Position numbers and translations under genes: made by a program | Notes under the pieces: model-generated | The model's input: the letters and a program-made list of their open reading frames with translations, nothing else | The model's database searches: none | What the model was told of the DNA's origin: nothing | Assembly: GCF_004792295.1 (NCBI RefSeq) | Contig: NZ_SRRY01000001.1 | Coordinates: forward strand, 1,870,501-1,934,500 | DNA from: Pseudoalteromonas sp. MEBiC 03607 | GTDB taxonomy: Bacteria > Pseudomonadota > Gammaproteobacteria > Enterobacterales > Alteromonadaceae | Direction: 5' to 3' | DNA: 64,000 bases | Shown here: positions 45,178-57,629 of the stretch, piece by piece | How positions within the stretch are numbered: the first letter of the stretch is position 1 | Layout: every line of letters begins with the position of its first letter

Positions 45178-45826
45178 TCGTTTCAAACCCTTCAGTGTGC
45201 TTAACCACAGTAGCATTAAGCTTTTTAATCATGTGTTTTACAAGCCCTGCACCTGCTTGCTCGAGGTTTTGCGGACCATTAAGGTCAGTTGTTTGCACCA
45301 TGTTCATGCCTGCATAGCCGCATGGGTTGATACGTAAAAACGGACTCAAGTCCATATTTACATTCAGTGCTAAACCATGGAATGAGCAGCCGCGACGAAC
45401 TCGTAAGCCCAATGAGGCAACTTTACTATCGTTAACATAGACACCCGGTGCATCCGCTTTGGCGTAAGCATCAATGTCGTAGTCTTTTAACGTGTCGATA
45501 ATGCACTCTTCAAGCCAAGTTACCAGCTCTCTTACACCAATGTTTAAACGACGTAAGTTGAACAGTACATACATCATTTGCTGACCTGGCCCGTGGTAGG
45601 TTACTTGACCCCCGCGGTCTACTTGGATCACTTCGATATCACCGGTATTTAATAAGTGCTCAGCTTTACCAGCTTGACCTTGAGTAAATACTGGCTCGTG
45701 CTCTACAAGCCAAATTTCATCGGCTGTGTGCTCATCACGGGTGTCGGTAAAAGATTGCATTTTTTGCCAAATTGGCATGTAACGCTGACGACCTAATTGA
45801 CGAACGATTAATTCTCTTTCGCTCAC
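45170..45826 (-). CDS. lipB: Lipoyl(octanoyl) transferase
   Basis: This 218-aa enzyme transfers octanoate from acyl carrier protein to lipoyl domains, the step before LipA. The [12 protein letters not shown] segment, the substrate Lys in [13 protein letters not shown] and the catalytic Cys in RINPCGYAG are present. It lies 20 bases after ybeD and overlaps lipA by 8 bases, the order known in E. coli. Confidence 0.96.
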   Translation of the reverse strand: MSERELIVRQLGRQRYMPIWQKMQSFTDTRDEHTADEIWLVEHEPVFTQGQAGKAEHLLNTGDIEVIQVDRGGQVTYHGPGQQMMYVLFNLRRLNIGVRELVTWLEECIIDTLKDYDIDAYAKADAPGVYVNDSKVASLGLRVRRGCSFHGLALNVNMDLSPFLRINPCGYAGMNMVQTTDLNGPQNLEQAGAGLVKHMIKKLNATVVKHTEGFETNE

Positions 45827-45845
45827 GACTTACTCCGTAATCAGC

Positions 45846-46124
45846 CTATAGCATGTGACGTACGTCATCGATGTTGCTGATCACGTTATAGATTTCTTCA
45901 ATGTGCTCTTTACTTGTAACGGTTGCCACAAGCGTGACTGACTCGTAATTACCTTTGCTGCTTGGTTTTACCTTTGGCGCATAATCGCCTGGTGCAATTG
46001 GTTGCAGCTTTTCTAGGATCTGGTCTGTTAGATTTACGTTTGCTAAGCCCATGATTTTAAATGTAAATGGGCAAGGGAAATCTAAATACTCATCAAACTT
46101 AGTATCTTTTACAGGTTGAACCAC
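45846..46124 (-). CDS. ybeD: YbeD family protein (DUF493)
   Basis: This 92-aa protein matches the DUF493/YbeD family, with the conserved [11 protein letters not shown] near the start and a ferredoxin-like alpha/beta plait. YbeD lies between dacA and lipB in E. coli as here, and resembles regulatory ACT-like domains, but its function is not established. The start is a GTG with GGAG upstream. Confidence 0.92.
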   Translation of the reverse strand: MVQPVKDTKFDEYLDFPCPFTFKIMGLANVNLTDQILEKLQPIAPGDYAPKVKPSSKGNYESVTLVATVTSKEHIEEIYNVISNIDDVRHML

Positions 46125-46263
46125 GACGGTGACTCCTCAAAACAGTGAGTGTGCTTAATCGAGACTTTCTCGGCCAGTTCTTGGCAGTAAGCAGACTTAA
46201 ATTACGACGCACTCGACCCAGCGCGACTGATATGGGGCGCATTCTATCATTTTTCAGACAAAA

Positions 46264-46292
46264 AAAAACGCCTTGCAGTGCAAGGCGTTTAT
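46264..46292 (-). terminator. Terminator after dacA
   Basis: A stem of at least 10 bp (46266-46275 with 46281-46290) followed on the minus strand by a long T-run (eight A on the plus strand) ends the dacA transcript before ybeD. Confidence 0.82.
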
Positions 46293-46308
46293 AAACTTTT
46301 ATCTGAGA

Positions 46309-47478
46309 TTACATGATCTGTAAACGTAAGTAATCGTAGATCTTGCTGAAGAAGCTGCCTTCTTCTACTTCTTCAAGTGTAACTAACGGATATTGAGCGA
46401 TTTCTTCACCATCCAGTTGCAAGAATAAGGTGCCAACTTTACTACCTTTGGCAAGTGGAGCTTCTAGAGTTTTATCAAGCTCAAAGTTCGCTTTTAAGTT
46501 TTTACGCTGACCACGTGGGATGGTGATTGGCGTATCTTCTAAAATACCCAGTGAAACATTTTCTTTGTTACCCATCCAAATACGTTGCTCTGCGAAGCTG
46601 TCACCTGCTTGATATGGTGTAATCGTTTCAAAGAAACGGAAACCGTAGTTTAGTAATTTTTTACTTTCAACTTTACGAGCACGCTCGCTTTCGGCGCCCA
46701 TTACTACAGCGATTAAACGCATATCGTCTTTAGTCGCTGAGCTCACTAGACTATAACCCGCCTCTGACGTGTGACCGGTTTTGATACCGTCTACGTTCAT
46801 GCTTTCATCCCATAATAGAGAGTTGCGGTTATATTGTTTAATACCGTTAAAAGTGAATGATTTTTTAGCGTATACTTCGTATTCAGCTGGTACATCGCGA
46901 ATAAGTGCAGCACCAAGAGTGGCCATATCACGTGGCGTTGTGAAGTGCTCGTTAGTATCTAATCCGTGACTATTTACGAAATGGCTGTTTGTCATGCCTA
47001 ACTTTTCAGCGTGAGCATTCATTAAATCAGCAAATGCACTTTCGCTACCAGCAATGTGTTCAGCCATTGCTACGCACGCATCATTGCCTGATTGGATAAT
47101 GATACCGTGGTTAAGGTCGTCAACACTGATTTGCTTACCCACTTCGATGAACATTTTTGATGATTCAGGAAAGTTTTTTGCCCACGCTTTTTCACTCACG
47201 GTGACCATGTCTGTTGGTGAGATATTGCCGGCTTTAATTTCAGTACCGATGACGTAACTGGTCATCATCTTGGTTAGACTGGCAGGTGCCAGCTTGGTAT
47301 CGGCTTCGCCTTCAGCAATGACCTTACCTGTGGTGAAATCAACCAAGAAATAACCTTTCGCATTAACTTGTGGTGGGGCAGGAATGATTTGGGCTGTTGC
47401 TGAAAATACACTCGCTGTGCAAACAAGGCCACAAACGCCACTTAAGATTTTATATTTTATAGATTTCATCGTACTCAT
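46309..47478 (-). CDS. dacA: D-alanyl-D-alanine carboxypeptidase (PBP5)
   Basis: This 389-aa penicillin-binding protein trims the terminal D-Ala of peptidoglycan pentapeptides in the periplasm. The signal peptide ends near ATAQ; the motifs are SLTK (ASLTKMM), SGN (IIQSGNDAC) and KTG (GIKTGHT). The C-terminus FFSKIYDYLRLQIM is an amphipathic membrane anchor. A second possible start lies three codons in (MKSIKYK). It lies downstream of rlpA in the cell elongation cluster. Confidence 0.95.
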   Translation of the reverse strand: MSTMKSIKYKILSGVCGLVCTASVFSATAQIIPAPPQVNAKGYFLVDFTTGKVIAEGEADTKLAPASLTKMMTSYVIGTEIKAGNISPTDMVTVSEKAWAKNFPESSKMFIEVGKQISVDDLNHGIIIQSGNDACVAMAEHIAGSESAFADLMNAHAEKLGMTNSHFVNSHGLDTNEHFTTPRDMATLGAALIRDVPAEYEVYAKKSFTFNGIKQYNRNSLLWDESMNVDGIKTGHTSEAGYSLVSSATKDDMRLIAVVMGAESERARKVESKKLLNYGFRFFETITPYQAGDSFAEQRIWMGNKENVSLGILEDTPITIPRGQRKNLKANFELDKTLEAPLAKGSKVGTLFLQLDGEEIAQYPLVTLEEVEEGSFFSKIYDYLRLQIM

Positions 47479-47523
47479 TAATGGTTAAAGTTAAACATGT
47501 CGCGTTAACCTATTCTAAAGGTC

Positions 47524-48288
47524 TTACTCACTGTAAAGCAAGAACGCGTTCTGAAATTGGTTTTGTTTTAGCTTTTCTAAAACAGTTTGTGCTTCTGCGG
47601 CATCTTTTATTGGACCAAGACGTAATCGATAGATTCCATCTTTTTCAACAATGTTTGTTGGCACATGATATTGCTGACGAAGTTGAAACGCGAGCGCTTC
47701 AACATTGGCAAGAGTACTTCCCGCTGCAACCTGTATGTAACTTAAACGAGGGGCAGAATTGCTAAGTGTAATGGCTTCAACCTTAACACGCGCTGTACCT
47801 TGGCGATAATAATCTAGTTTATAGGCCGCAGAATAAGATAAATCGATGATACGGTCATCATGGAATGGGCCGCGGTCATTAACGCGAACAATGACAGATT
47901 TACCGTTATCTAAATTAGTGACTCGTGCAAAGCTGGGTAATGGCAAGGTTTTATGCGCTGCAGTCATCGCGAACATGTCATATATTTCACCATTAGATGT
48001 ATGATAGTTATGAAATTTTCTACCGTACCATGAGGCAATCCCTTCTTCAGAGTAGCCTGTTTCATCTAACATGGGAGTGTAGCGTTTTCCACGAACTTCA
48101 TAAGGGCGACTCGCACTGGCACTCTTAACTACAGCCGTTACTACTGCATCTTGCATTTCAAGTTCGGTAGGCTTTCGAAGCGGGGCTGCATCATGCTCCA
48201 TAGCATAACGACCTTGCTGCGACGAGCTACAAGCAGTGAGCATTACAGAAAATAATGCAACAAATAGAAAACTAACGCGATGTGTCAT
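47524..48288 (-). CDS. rlpA: RlpA septal-ring lipoprotein
   Basis: This 254-aa lipoprotein (lipobox LTAC, Cys20) has the double-psi beta-barrel domain with GIASWYGRKFHNYHTSNGE and VRVNDRGPFHDDRIIDLS, followed by a C-terminal SPOR domain (about 178-252). In Pseudomonas RlpA cleaves peptide-free glycan strands; SPOR domains target such strands at the division site. It overlaps rodA by one base and precedes dacA. Confidence 0.95.
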   Translation of the reverse strand: MTHRVSFLFVALFSVMLTACSSSQQGRYAMEHDAAPLRKPTELEMQDAVVTAVVKSASASRPYEVRGKRYTPMLDETGYSEEGIASWYGRKFHNYHTSNGEIYDMFAMTAAHKTLPLPSFARVTNLDNGKSVIVRVNDRGPFHDDRIIDLSYSAAYKLDYYRQGTARVKVEAITLSNSAPRLSYIQVAAGSTLANVEALAFQLRQQYHVPTNIVEKDGIYRLRLGPIKDAAEAQTVLEKLKQNQFQNAFLLYSE

Positions 48289-49394
48289 TATTTTAAAAGC
48301 ATCCTTTTATCTGTGGCGATAGACATAATAATGCCAAATCCTGCCATCAAGGTCACCATAGAGGTGCCGCCATAACTGATCAAGGGTAAAGGGACACCGA
48401 CCACAGGCAGTAAACCTGACACCATGCCAATATTTACAAATACATAAACGAAAAAAGTTAAAGTTAATGCACCTGCAAGCAGTTTACCAAACGCATCTTG
48501 GGCATTGACCGCTATGTATAAACCACGACCAATGATGAATAAATACATGCACAGTAATAAACACACTCCAAATAAGCCAAACTCTTCGCTTAAAACAGAG
48601 AAGATAAAATCGGTATGACGCTCGGGTAAAAATTCAAGTTGTGATTGCGTACCTTGCAGCCAGCCTTTTCCTTCAATTCCGCCTGAGCCAATTGCAATTT
48701 TCGATTGAATAATGTGATAACCAGAGCCAAGAGGATCACTTTCAGGGTCTAAAAATGTTAATACGCGTTGTTTTTGATAGTCGAGCATAACGTAGTGCCA
48801 AAATGGCCAAGCAGCAATGGCTACTGTAGCGGTAAAAAAGCCGATTAATCGCCAACTTAGACCTGACAAAAACAATACAAAAATACCTGAACTGGCGATC
48901 AATATTGATGTTCCTAAGTCAGGCTGCTCTTTGATTAGGATGGTAGGCACCATCACAATCGCAAAACCAATGATTAGATGAATAATGCGGGGTGGTAAAT
49001 GGTTGCGACCGATATACCATGCGACCATCATAGGTACGGCAATTTTCATTAATTCAGATGGCTGAAATCGAGTAATACCAAGATCTAGCCAACGTTGCGC
49101 ACCTTTCGAGCTAACACCAAATAGCAGTACCCCGATGAGCATTAATAGGCCCACGCAATAAAGTGGAATAACCATTCTTTTTAGCGTGTTTGGCGAAAAT
49201 TGCGCAAGAATAAACATGCCTAGTATCGCCCCAAACATCCGTGTAGCATGGCGGATCATCATCGCTGGGTCTTGACCACTGGCACTGTAAACAATGGTTA
49301 GGCTGCCTACCATCATGAGCATTAACGCTATCAGGAGCGGTAAATCAAGGTGAAGGCGTTGCCAGATAGAGCGTTTTTTATTTAATGGGATCAT
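48288..49394 (-). CDS. rodA: Rod-shape peptidoglycan polymerase RodA
   Basis: This 368-aa inner-membrane SEDS glycosyltransferase has about ten spans and the family signatures GITRFQPSELMKI, EQPDLGTS and GVPLPLISYGGTSM. With PBP2 it builds side-wall peptidoglycan in the elongasome. It overlaps mrdA by 4 bases (ATGA) and rlpA by one. Confidence 0.96.
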   Translation of the reverse strand: MIPLNKKRSIWQRLHLDLPLLIALMLMMVGSLTIVYSASGQDPAMMIRHATRMFGAILGMFILAQFSPNTLKRMVIPLYCVGLLMLIGVLLFGVSSKGAQRWLDLGITRFQPSELMKIAVPMMVAWYIGRNHLPPRIIHLIIGFAIVMVPTILIKEQPDLGTSILIASSGIFVLFLSGLSWRLIGFFTATVAIAAWPFWHYVMLDYQKQRVLTFLDPESDPLGSGYHIIQSKIAIGSGGIEGKGWLQGTQSQLEFLPERHTDFIFSVLSEEFGLFGVCLLLCMYLFIIGRGLYIAVNAQDAFGKLLAGALTLTFFVYVFVNIGMVSGLLPVVGVPLPLISYGGTSMVTLMAGFGIIMSIATDKRMLLK

Positions 49395-51271
49395 GGCGCA
49401 TCACTTTGTGCAACAGGCAGAGGGTTAGCTGAAAAATAATAATCCATCAATTGACGAGCAATAGGCGCACCTACGGTACTGCCGCCACCGGTATTTTCTA
49501 CAACCACAGAAACCACAATTTGTGGGTCATTATAAGGTGCAAAGCCAACATAAATTGCGTTATCGCGTTGACGCTCTTTAAGTGATTTAGCGTCATAACG
49601 TTCACCTTGGGCAATGCTAACTACTTGCGCGGTACCGGTTTTACCAGCAGGGTCATAATTGGCACCTTTAAATGCTTTATGGGCGGTGCCGGTGACTTTG
49701 TGTACTGTGTTGTGCATTGCATCAAGCGCTATTTGCCAATGGTGAGGGTTTTTTAGCACCACCGGTGGCTTTTCATCGTTGTTTATTTGAGTGACTTCAT
49801 TTTCTTTTTTAGCCACTTGCACTAAGTGGGGTGGGTGATCAATCCCGCGATTAACTAAAATATTCGTCGCATTGGCTATTTGCATCGGTGTTGCGGTCCA
49901 ATAACCTTGGCCAATACCCACTGAAATTGTATCACCACGCCACCACGATTCTCTAAAGCGGCCTTCTTTCCATTCTTTTGATGGCATAATCGCAGAGGTT
50001 TCTTCATGAATATCAATACCTGAAAGTTCGCCAAAACCAAATTGAGACATAAAATCACTGATTTTAGTAATGCCTAAGCGATACGCCACGTCATAAAAAT
50101 AAGTATCGCATGACTCTTCAATAGCACGATAAACGTCAACATGGCCATGACCCCAACGTTTCCAGTCACGCCATTTATGTTCAACGTTTGGAATTTGAAA
50201 AAAGCCCGGATCCCACATTTGTGTTTGCTCGGTTACAAGTCCTTCCTCTAACGCTAAAATGGCCATATGTGGTTTAACCGTAGAAGCTGGTGCGTAACGA
50301 CCTTGTGTGGTTCTATTTATAAGAGGGCGATCTGGGTTCAATAACTTTTTGTAGTCGCTACTACTGATGCCATGAACAAATAAGTTTGGGTCGTAACTTG
50401 GGTTAGAGTAAAGAGCCAGTACGCCACCATCTTTTGCGTCGAGCACAACGACAGCGCCGCGCATATCTTTTAAAGCATGCTGTGCAATTTGTTGTAAGCC
50501 TATATCCAGAGTAAGTACCAAGTCATGGCCTGGCTCTGGTGGGGTCATGCTTAAAGTGCGAATGATACGACCCCTGTTGTTAACTTCTACACTTTGTGAG
50601 CCAACTACACCATGAAGTAATTGCTCATAGTATTTCTCGATACCTAGCTTACCTATATCATGTGTAGCACGGTAATTTGTTGCTTGATCATCGGCTTCTA
50701 ATTTTGCCAGCTCTTTTTTATTGAGTTTGGCAACATAACCTAATGCGTGAGTTAAAGTATCACCATAAGGGTAGTAACGAGCTAGTCGTGCTTCAATACT
50801 AAAACCAGGGAATTTGTGCTGATTAACTGAAAACTTGGCAACTTCAGTTTCGTTTAATCGTGCTTTAAGGACTTGGCTCTTAAAACGGCGATTATGTTTG
50901 ATATCATCTAAAAACTCTTCTTTTTGTTGTTCACTGATATCGATAATTTGTTGAACATCTTCTAATGCTTGATCTAGGTTATCTGTTTCTTCTGGAATGA
51001 CTTCAAGGTTATATACAGGTTTGTTTTCAGCAAGTAAAACGCCATTTCTGTCATAAATTAAACCTCGATTCGGGGCAATTGGGATAACTTTGATCCGATT
51101 ATCATTAGAGCGTGTCTGGTAGTCTTGGTGGTCGATAACTTGAATGTTATATAAGTTTGATAATAAGACACCAATTAATAATGTAACAAACACAAAGCCC
51201 ACAAACGCGCGGCGAGCAAATAAATTAGCTTCAGCCGAGTGGTCTCGAATTGTGGGTCTGTGTTTTCGCAT
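49391..51271 (-). CDS. mrdA: Penicillin-binding protein 2
   Basis: This 626-aa transpeptidase has one N-terminal span, the PBP dimerisation domain (about 60-240) and the transpeptidase domain with SxxK (ASTVKPH), SxD (ESCDTYFYD) and KTG (GKTGTAQV). It cross-links side-wall peptidoglycan together with RodA. It lies 7 bases after rlmH, with the usual gammaproteobacterial gene order. Confidence 0.96.
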   Translation of the reverse strand: MRKHRPTIRDHSAEANLFARRAFVGFVFVTLLIGVLLSNLYNIQVIDHQDYQTRSNDNRIKVIPIAPNRGLIYDRNGVLLAENKPVYNLEVIPEETDNLDQALEDVQQIIDISEQQKEEFLDDIKHNRRFKSQVLKARLNETEVAKFSVNQHKFPGFSIEARLARYYPYGDTLTHALGYVAKLNKKELAKLEADDQATNYRATHDIGKLGIEKYYEQLLHGVVGSQSVEVNNRGRIIRTLSMTPPEPGHDLVLTLDIGLQQIAQHALKDMRGAVVVLDAKDGGVLALYSNPSYDPNLFVHGISSSDYKKLLNPDRPLINRTTQGRYAPASTVKPHMAILALEEGLVTEQTQMWDPGFFQIPNVEHKWRDWKRWGHGHVDVYRAIEESCDTYFYDVAYRLGITKISDFMSQFGFGELSGIDIHEETSAIMPSKEWKEGRFRESWWRGDTISVGIGQGYWTATPMQIANATNILVNRGIDHPPHLVQVAKKENEVTQINNDEKPPVVLKNPHHWQIALDAMHNTVHKVTGTAHKAFKGANYDPAGKTGTAQVVSIAQGERYDAKSLKERQRDNAIYVGFAPYNDPQIVVSVVVENTGGGSTVGAPIARQLMDYYFSANPLPVAQSDAP

Positions 51272-51278
51272 TGACTAA

Positions 51279-51749
51279 CTACTCGCGGTGGTATGGGTGA
51301 TTATTATTTAAGCTCCAGCCACGATAAAGGCTTTCGGCAACAATAATACGCACTAAAGGATGCGGTAGTGTTAGATTTGATAAAGACCATTTTTGCTCAG
51401 AAGCTGCAATGCATTCTGGTGCAAGGCCTTCAGGGCCACCAATGAGTAAGCTAACATCACGGCCATCAAGCTGCCATTTTTCCATGCTTTTAGCCAGTTG
51501 ATGAGTATCCATTGGCTTACCTGTTACTTCTAAAGTAACAATGCGATTGCCTTTGGGTATTGCTGCTAAGGTTTTTTCGCCTTCAAGTTGCAAAATACGT
51601 TTTATATCCGCATTTTTTCCGCGTTTACCGGCAGGAATTTCAATAAGCTCAAGCGGCATATCACGCGGGAAACGGCGCTGATATTCTGTGAATCCAGTTT
51701 CAACCCATGCTGGCATCTTAGTACCAACGGCAATCAATTGTATCTTCAA
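51279..51749 (-). CDS. rlmH: 23S rRNA pseudouridine1915 N3-methyltransferase
   Basis: This 156-aa SPOUT methyltransferase has the knot motif [12 protein letters not shown] and the C-terminal [20 protein letters not shown] with YHRE at the very end, as in all RlmH proteins. It methylates pseudouridine 1915 of 23S rRNA in whole ribosomes. It lies 27 bases after rsfS. Confidence 0.97.
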   Translation of the reverse strand: MKIQLIAVGTKMPAWVETGFTEYQRRFPRDMPLELIEIPAGKRGKNADIKRILQLEGEKTLAAIPKGNRIVTLEVTGKPMDTHQLAKSMEKWQLDGRDVSLLIGGPEGLAPECIAASEQKWSLSNLTLPHPLVRIIVAESLYRGWSLNNNHPYHRE

Positions 51750-51776
51750 AATGGTTTACCTATGTCCTTGCAAGGG

Positions 51777-52094
51777 TTAACCCCAAAGTTTCTCTAGATC
51801 ATAGAAGTCGCGAGTTTGGTCTTGCATGACATGTACTACTACATCACCTAGGTCAACAAGCACCCATTCGCCTTCATTTTGGCCTTCGTAACCAAGGGGC
51901 TCTTCACCAGCGTGGCGTGCTTCTTTTGCGACGTGATCAGCAATCGATTGAACATGGCGTTTAGAGTTACCAGAGCATACTAACATATAGTCGGTAATAT
52001 CTGACTTTCCACGAACATCAAGTTGCACCACATCACGGGCTTTCATGTCGTCGACTTTATCAAGGGCAAATGCGAGTAGTTGTTTAGAATCCAA
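51777..52094 (-). CDS. rsfS: Ribosomal silencing factor RsfS
   Basis: This 105-aa protein binds uL14 and keeps the 50S subunit apart in poor nutrition. The family block LDVRGKSDITDYMLVCSGNSKRHV and the end VDLGDVVVHVMQ...RDFYDLEKLWG are intact. The start is a TTG; the resulting 105 residues equal the E. coli protein and no closer ATG keeps the conserved N-terminus. Confidence 0.95.
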   Translation of the reverse strand: MDSKQLLAFALDKVDDMKARDVVQLDVRGKSDITDYMLVCSGNSKRHVQSIADHVAKEARHAGEEPLGYEGQNEGEWVLVDLGDVVVHVMQDQTRDFYDLEKLWG

Positions 52095-52150
52095 AGTGTT
52101 TTCTCAAAAAATAAATAATCTTAATTGTTATTTTATCACGCAGGCAGCAT

Positions 52151-52786
52151 TTATTCATCTGTTTGATAAAGATGATGCTGTGCGATGTATTGACTGACTG
52201 AAGTCGGTAAAAGTTCCGTTATTTCACTATTTGAATGCAGTTTTTTTCTGATTTCTCTTGATGCGGCATCTATTTGTAAGCCATTTAAAAAGAATAACTT
52301 ACCTGCAGGTTGTTGCTTTAGTTCAGCAAGGTTATCAGTGTATGCCTGTTCCTTGTAATGAGCCAATTCACCAGCGACATTACAGGTTTGCCCCGGTCTT
52401 TGATACACGACTATGTGGCAAAGTGTGACAATTTCTTGCCATTTAAACCATTTGTCGAGGCTAATGAATGAGTCCATACCGATTAAAAAAATAATGGGCG
52501 TAGTCGGGTGCTCAGCTCTTAATTCTTGCAAGCTAAGTAATGAATAAGAGGCACCTGAACGATTAAGTTCTCTGTAATCAATCGTGAAATAAGGGATGTC
52601 TTCAATTGCAAGTTTGAGCATGTTGATACGGTGCTCATCACTGATCCCCGGTTTAGCTTTATGTGCAGGAATAGCGCAGGGCATAAAATACAGCGTATCA
52701 AGCTGACACTGTTTAACGCATTGCTCGGCCATATTGATGTGGCCTAAGTGAATTGGGTCAAATGTTCCACCAAATATAGCAATCAT
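52151..52786 (-). CDS. nadD: Nicotinate-mononucleotide adenylyltransferase
   Basis: This 211-aa enzyme joins nicotinate mononucleotide and ATP in NAD synthesis. The nucleotidyltransferase motif GGTFDPIHLGH is at the N-terminus and the C-terminal SREIRKKL corresponds to the second motif. It lies 9 bases after holA, in the conserved leuS-lptE-holA-nadD-rsfS-rlmH order. Confidence 0.96.
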   Translation of the reverse strand: MIAIFGGTFDPIHLGHINMAEQCVKQCQLDTLYFMPCAIPAHKAKPGISDEHRINMLKLAIEDIPYFTIDYRELNRSGASYSLLSLQELRAEHPTTPIIFLIGMDSFISLDKWFKWQEIVTLCHIVVYQRPGQTCNVAGELAHYKEQAYTDNLAELKQQPAGKLFFLNGLQIDAASREIRKKLHSNSEITELLPTSVSQYIAQHHLYQTDE

Positions 52787-52795
52787 TATACAACT

Positions 52796-53836
52796 CTAAT
52801 CTAAAACAGGGTGGCAAGGTAATGGCATTGCCAGTGGTTGGCAAAATACTAAGCAAAGGTGTGTTAAGGCTTGATAAGGCGCAACAAGGTTGCCTTGTTT
52901 GTAGGCAGCATCAAACTCGGCTAATTGTTTGATGATTTGCTCAAGAGTACTAATTTGCAGGCGGTTTAATGCCTGCTGTACTGTTGCTTGCTGGTTTTTC
53001 CAAATATTAAACTGCCGATATAAGTCAGTCATATTGGCACCGTTTAGGCGAGCGTGTTGCATTGCAAGTAAGTTAGTGGCTTCTTTATTAATGGCCCAAA
53101 AGATACTCATTGCTTCTGTGTTATCAGTAGCGAGTTTACTCATTACTTTGACTGCTTGACCTGCATTGCCGGTTAATAAAGCATCACTCAAATCGAAGAT
53201 ATCAAATTTTGATTGATTAAGAAGACCTTGCATTACGGCCTGCTGGTCTACTAACTCACTGCCATATAATAGAGATAATTTTTCAAGTTCTTGGTGGCAT
53301 GCAAGTAAGTTATCTTCAGTGGCATCAATCAGGCTTTGTTTTGCATTATTGTGCAAGTTTAAATTTAAACGGTAACATTGCTCGTCTAGCCAACGGCTTA
53401 AATGGTTACCTGTTAGGGGATAACAAGGTACAAATAAGCCTTGCTTATCTAAAGCTTTAAACCATGCACTGCGTTGAACATCTTGACCAGCTTTAGCACC
53501 TTTCAATACCAAAATAGTGTCTGGATTAGTAAGTTCAACAAGTTGTTTAAATATTTGGCTACCTTGAGTACCTGGTTTTTGCTCGTTTAAATCAAATTCA
53601 ATTAAGGTACGAGCGCTAAACAGTGACATACTTTGGTATTGAGCTACAATTTCTTGCCAATCAAACCCTGGCATTAGGGTGAATTTTATAACTTCGTCAA
53701 AACCTTGCTGTTTGGCGGCTTGACGAATTTGCATGACACATTGTGTAATTTGATAGGGCTCTTCACCAAACACCATGTAAAAAGGCGCAAGGCCTTTTTT
53801 CAATTGGCTAGGTAGTTGATTTGCATAACAACGCAT
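52796..53836 (-). CDS. holA: DNA polymerase III subunit delta
   Basis: This 346-aa subunit opens the sliding clamp in the clamp loader. The N-terminal FYMVFGEEPYQITQ segment and the AAA-like helices that follow match HolA, as does the FDIFDLSDALLTGN segment. There is no working Walker motif, as expected. It overlaps the end of lptE by one base. Confidence 0.93.
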   Translation of the reverse strand: MRCYANQLPSQLKKGLAPFYMVFGEEPYQITQCVMQIRQAAKQQGFDEVIKFTLMPGFDWQEIVAQYQSMSLFSARTLIEFDLNEQKPGTQGSQIFKQLVELTNPDTILVLKGAKAGQDVQRSAWFKALDKQGLFVPCYPLTGNHLSRWLDEQCYRLNLNLHNNAKQSLIDATEDNLLACHQELEKLSLLYGSELVDQQAVMQGLLNQSKFDIFDLSDALLTGNAGQAVKVMSKLATDNTEAMSIFWAINKEATNLLAMQHARLNGANMTDLYRQFNIWKNQQATVQQALNRLQISTLEQIIKQLAEFDAAYKQGNLVAPYQALTHLCLVFCQPLAMPLPCHPVLD

Positions 53837-54324
53837 TACAGTTGTGATAGCTCACGAACAATTCGACGACTGGCTTGCTTACGAATTTCGCTTAACAACA
53901 GCTCAAGCTCTTTTGCTTTTGCAAGGGCATTATCTGGGTCGTCTTGATAGTTACGATACAATTCAAAGCGCTGGTTAATGGCTTTTTGTCTAGGGCGCTT
54001 AAGGGTATAGCTTACACTGTAGGCAAGTTCATACTCGGCAACCTGACCATTATCAAATAATGATAAGATTTGACGCTCTAAACGGTCTTTGTGGATTGTT
54101 AACTCTGGGTGTTTACCACCTTGGCTAAGCTCAACTTTACTCGCAATAAGCTCTTTTTCGACTAACTCGAATAATGCTGACTTTTCATCATCCCCGACAA
54201 GGGTGATCACTTTCAAGTCGTCAGGCAAGTTTGAGGCTTTCTTTAAATGAAAGCCACAACTTGTTAGCAGTAAACAGACTAGCGCAAGGGCTAGTCCGTT
54301 TTTCAGTGCTTGAAGCGCTGCCAT
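53836..54324 (-). CDS. lptE: LPS-assembly lipoprotein LptE
   Basis: This 162-aa outer-membrane lipoprotein (lipobox LTSC) plugs LptD in the final step of lipopolysaccharide transport. The mature start GFHLKKASNLPDDLK and the beta/alpha pattern agree with LptE (RlpB). The ATG at 54324 is one base beyond the leuS stop; an upstream TTG would overlap leuS. Confidence 0.93.
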   Translation of the reverse strand: MAALQALKNGLALALVCLLLTSCGFHLKKASNLPDDLKVITLVGDDEKSALFELVEKELIASKVELSQGGKHPELTIHKDRLERQILSLFDNGQVAEYELAYSVSYTLKRPRQKAINQRFELYRNYQDDPDNALAKAKELELLLSEIRKQASRRIVRELSQL

Positions 54325-54325
54325 C

Positions 54326-56914
<2,589 letters not shown>

Positions 56915-57100
56915 CTACGATTCCAGACTTCTTGCAAATTAATAAAAAATTGTCGATAAGGATAACTCAAAATACACGCTAATCACAGCGGCAAATAGGC
57001 GCTTTTATTAATTTTGTCTGGAAATATATTTTCAGGGCAGGTTAACCTATACTCAGCTAGAATAACGATTGATTTTTCATCATTTTTGAAGGAGTAACCG

Positions 57101-57559
57101 ATGGCAGACTATAAATCTTGGCTCACTGATTTAACTAAATGGATCAAAGATGTAAAAGACAATGAATTAAAGGATGCAATAGATAAATTTGTTGAATCAG
57201 AGCAAGCACTTAAAGATTTAGGACAAGAAAAGCTTAGCCAATATCGAGAGTATCTTAAGCGCGATATTGATCACATCAAAGAAAATGATGAGCATTATGA
57301 CTCGTTGGCTTGGCTTGAACTTAAGGAGTCGCTTTGGTACGAGTTATCGCATATTGAAGATAAAACCCAGTTAGAATGGCATGCCCTTAATCAAGATTTT
57401 AAACACGATGGTGTCTATCAAGAAGGAGAATGGATAGCCATGGGCACATTAGTATGTAAAAATTGCCAACATAGTTACGATGTTTACCATGCTACGCAAA
57501 TTACTCCTTGTACTGAATGTGGCGGTATTTATTTTCGCCGTAAGGCATTACAACCTTAA
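57101..57559 (+). CDS. Zinc-ribbon protein (YbeL/DUF1451)
   Basis: This 152-aa protein has a charged helical N-terminal part (1-110) and a C-terminal zinc ribbon: LVCKNCQHSYDVY and ITPCTECGGIYFRRK give two C-x-x-C pairs. It matches the DUF1451 family (YbeL), which lies beside leuS in E. coli too. Its function is unknown. AAGGAG precedes the ATG. It is divergent from leuS. Confidence 0.9.
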   Translation: MADYKSWLTDLTKWIKDVKDNELKDAIDKFVESEQALKDLGQEKLSQYREYLKRDIDHIKENDEHYDSLAWLELKESLWYELSHIEDKTQLEWHALNQDFKHDGVYQEGEWIAMGTLVCKNCQHSYDVYHATQITPCTECGGIYFRRKALQP

Positions 57560-57629
57560 ATCAGTGACGCAGGCTTTTGCTGGGCGTTACCTATAATGCC
57601 CAGTAAAGACTGGGAAATAAGAAGTTAGA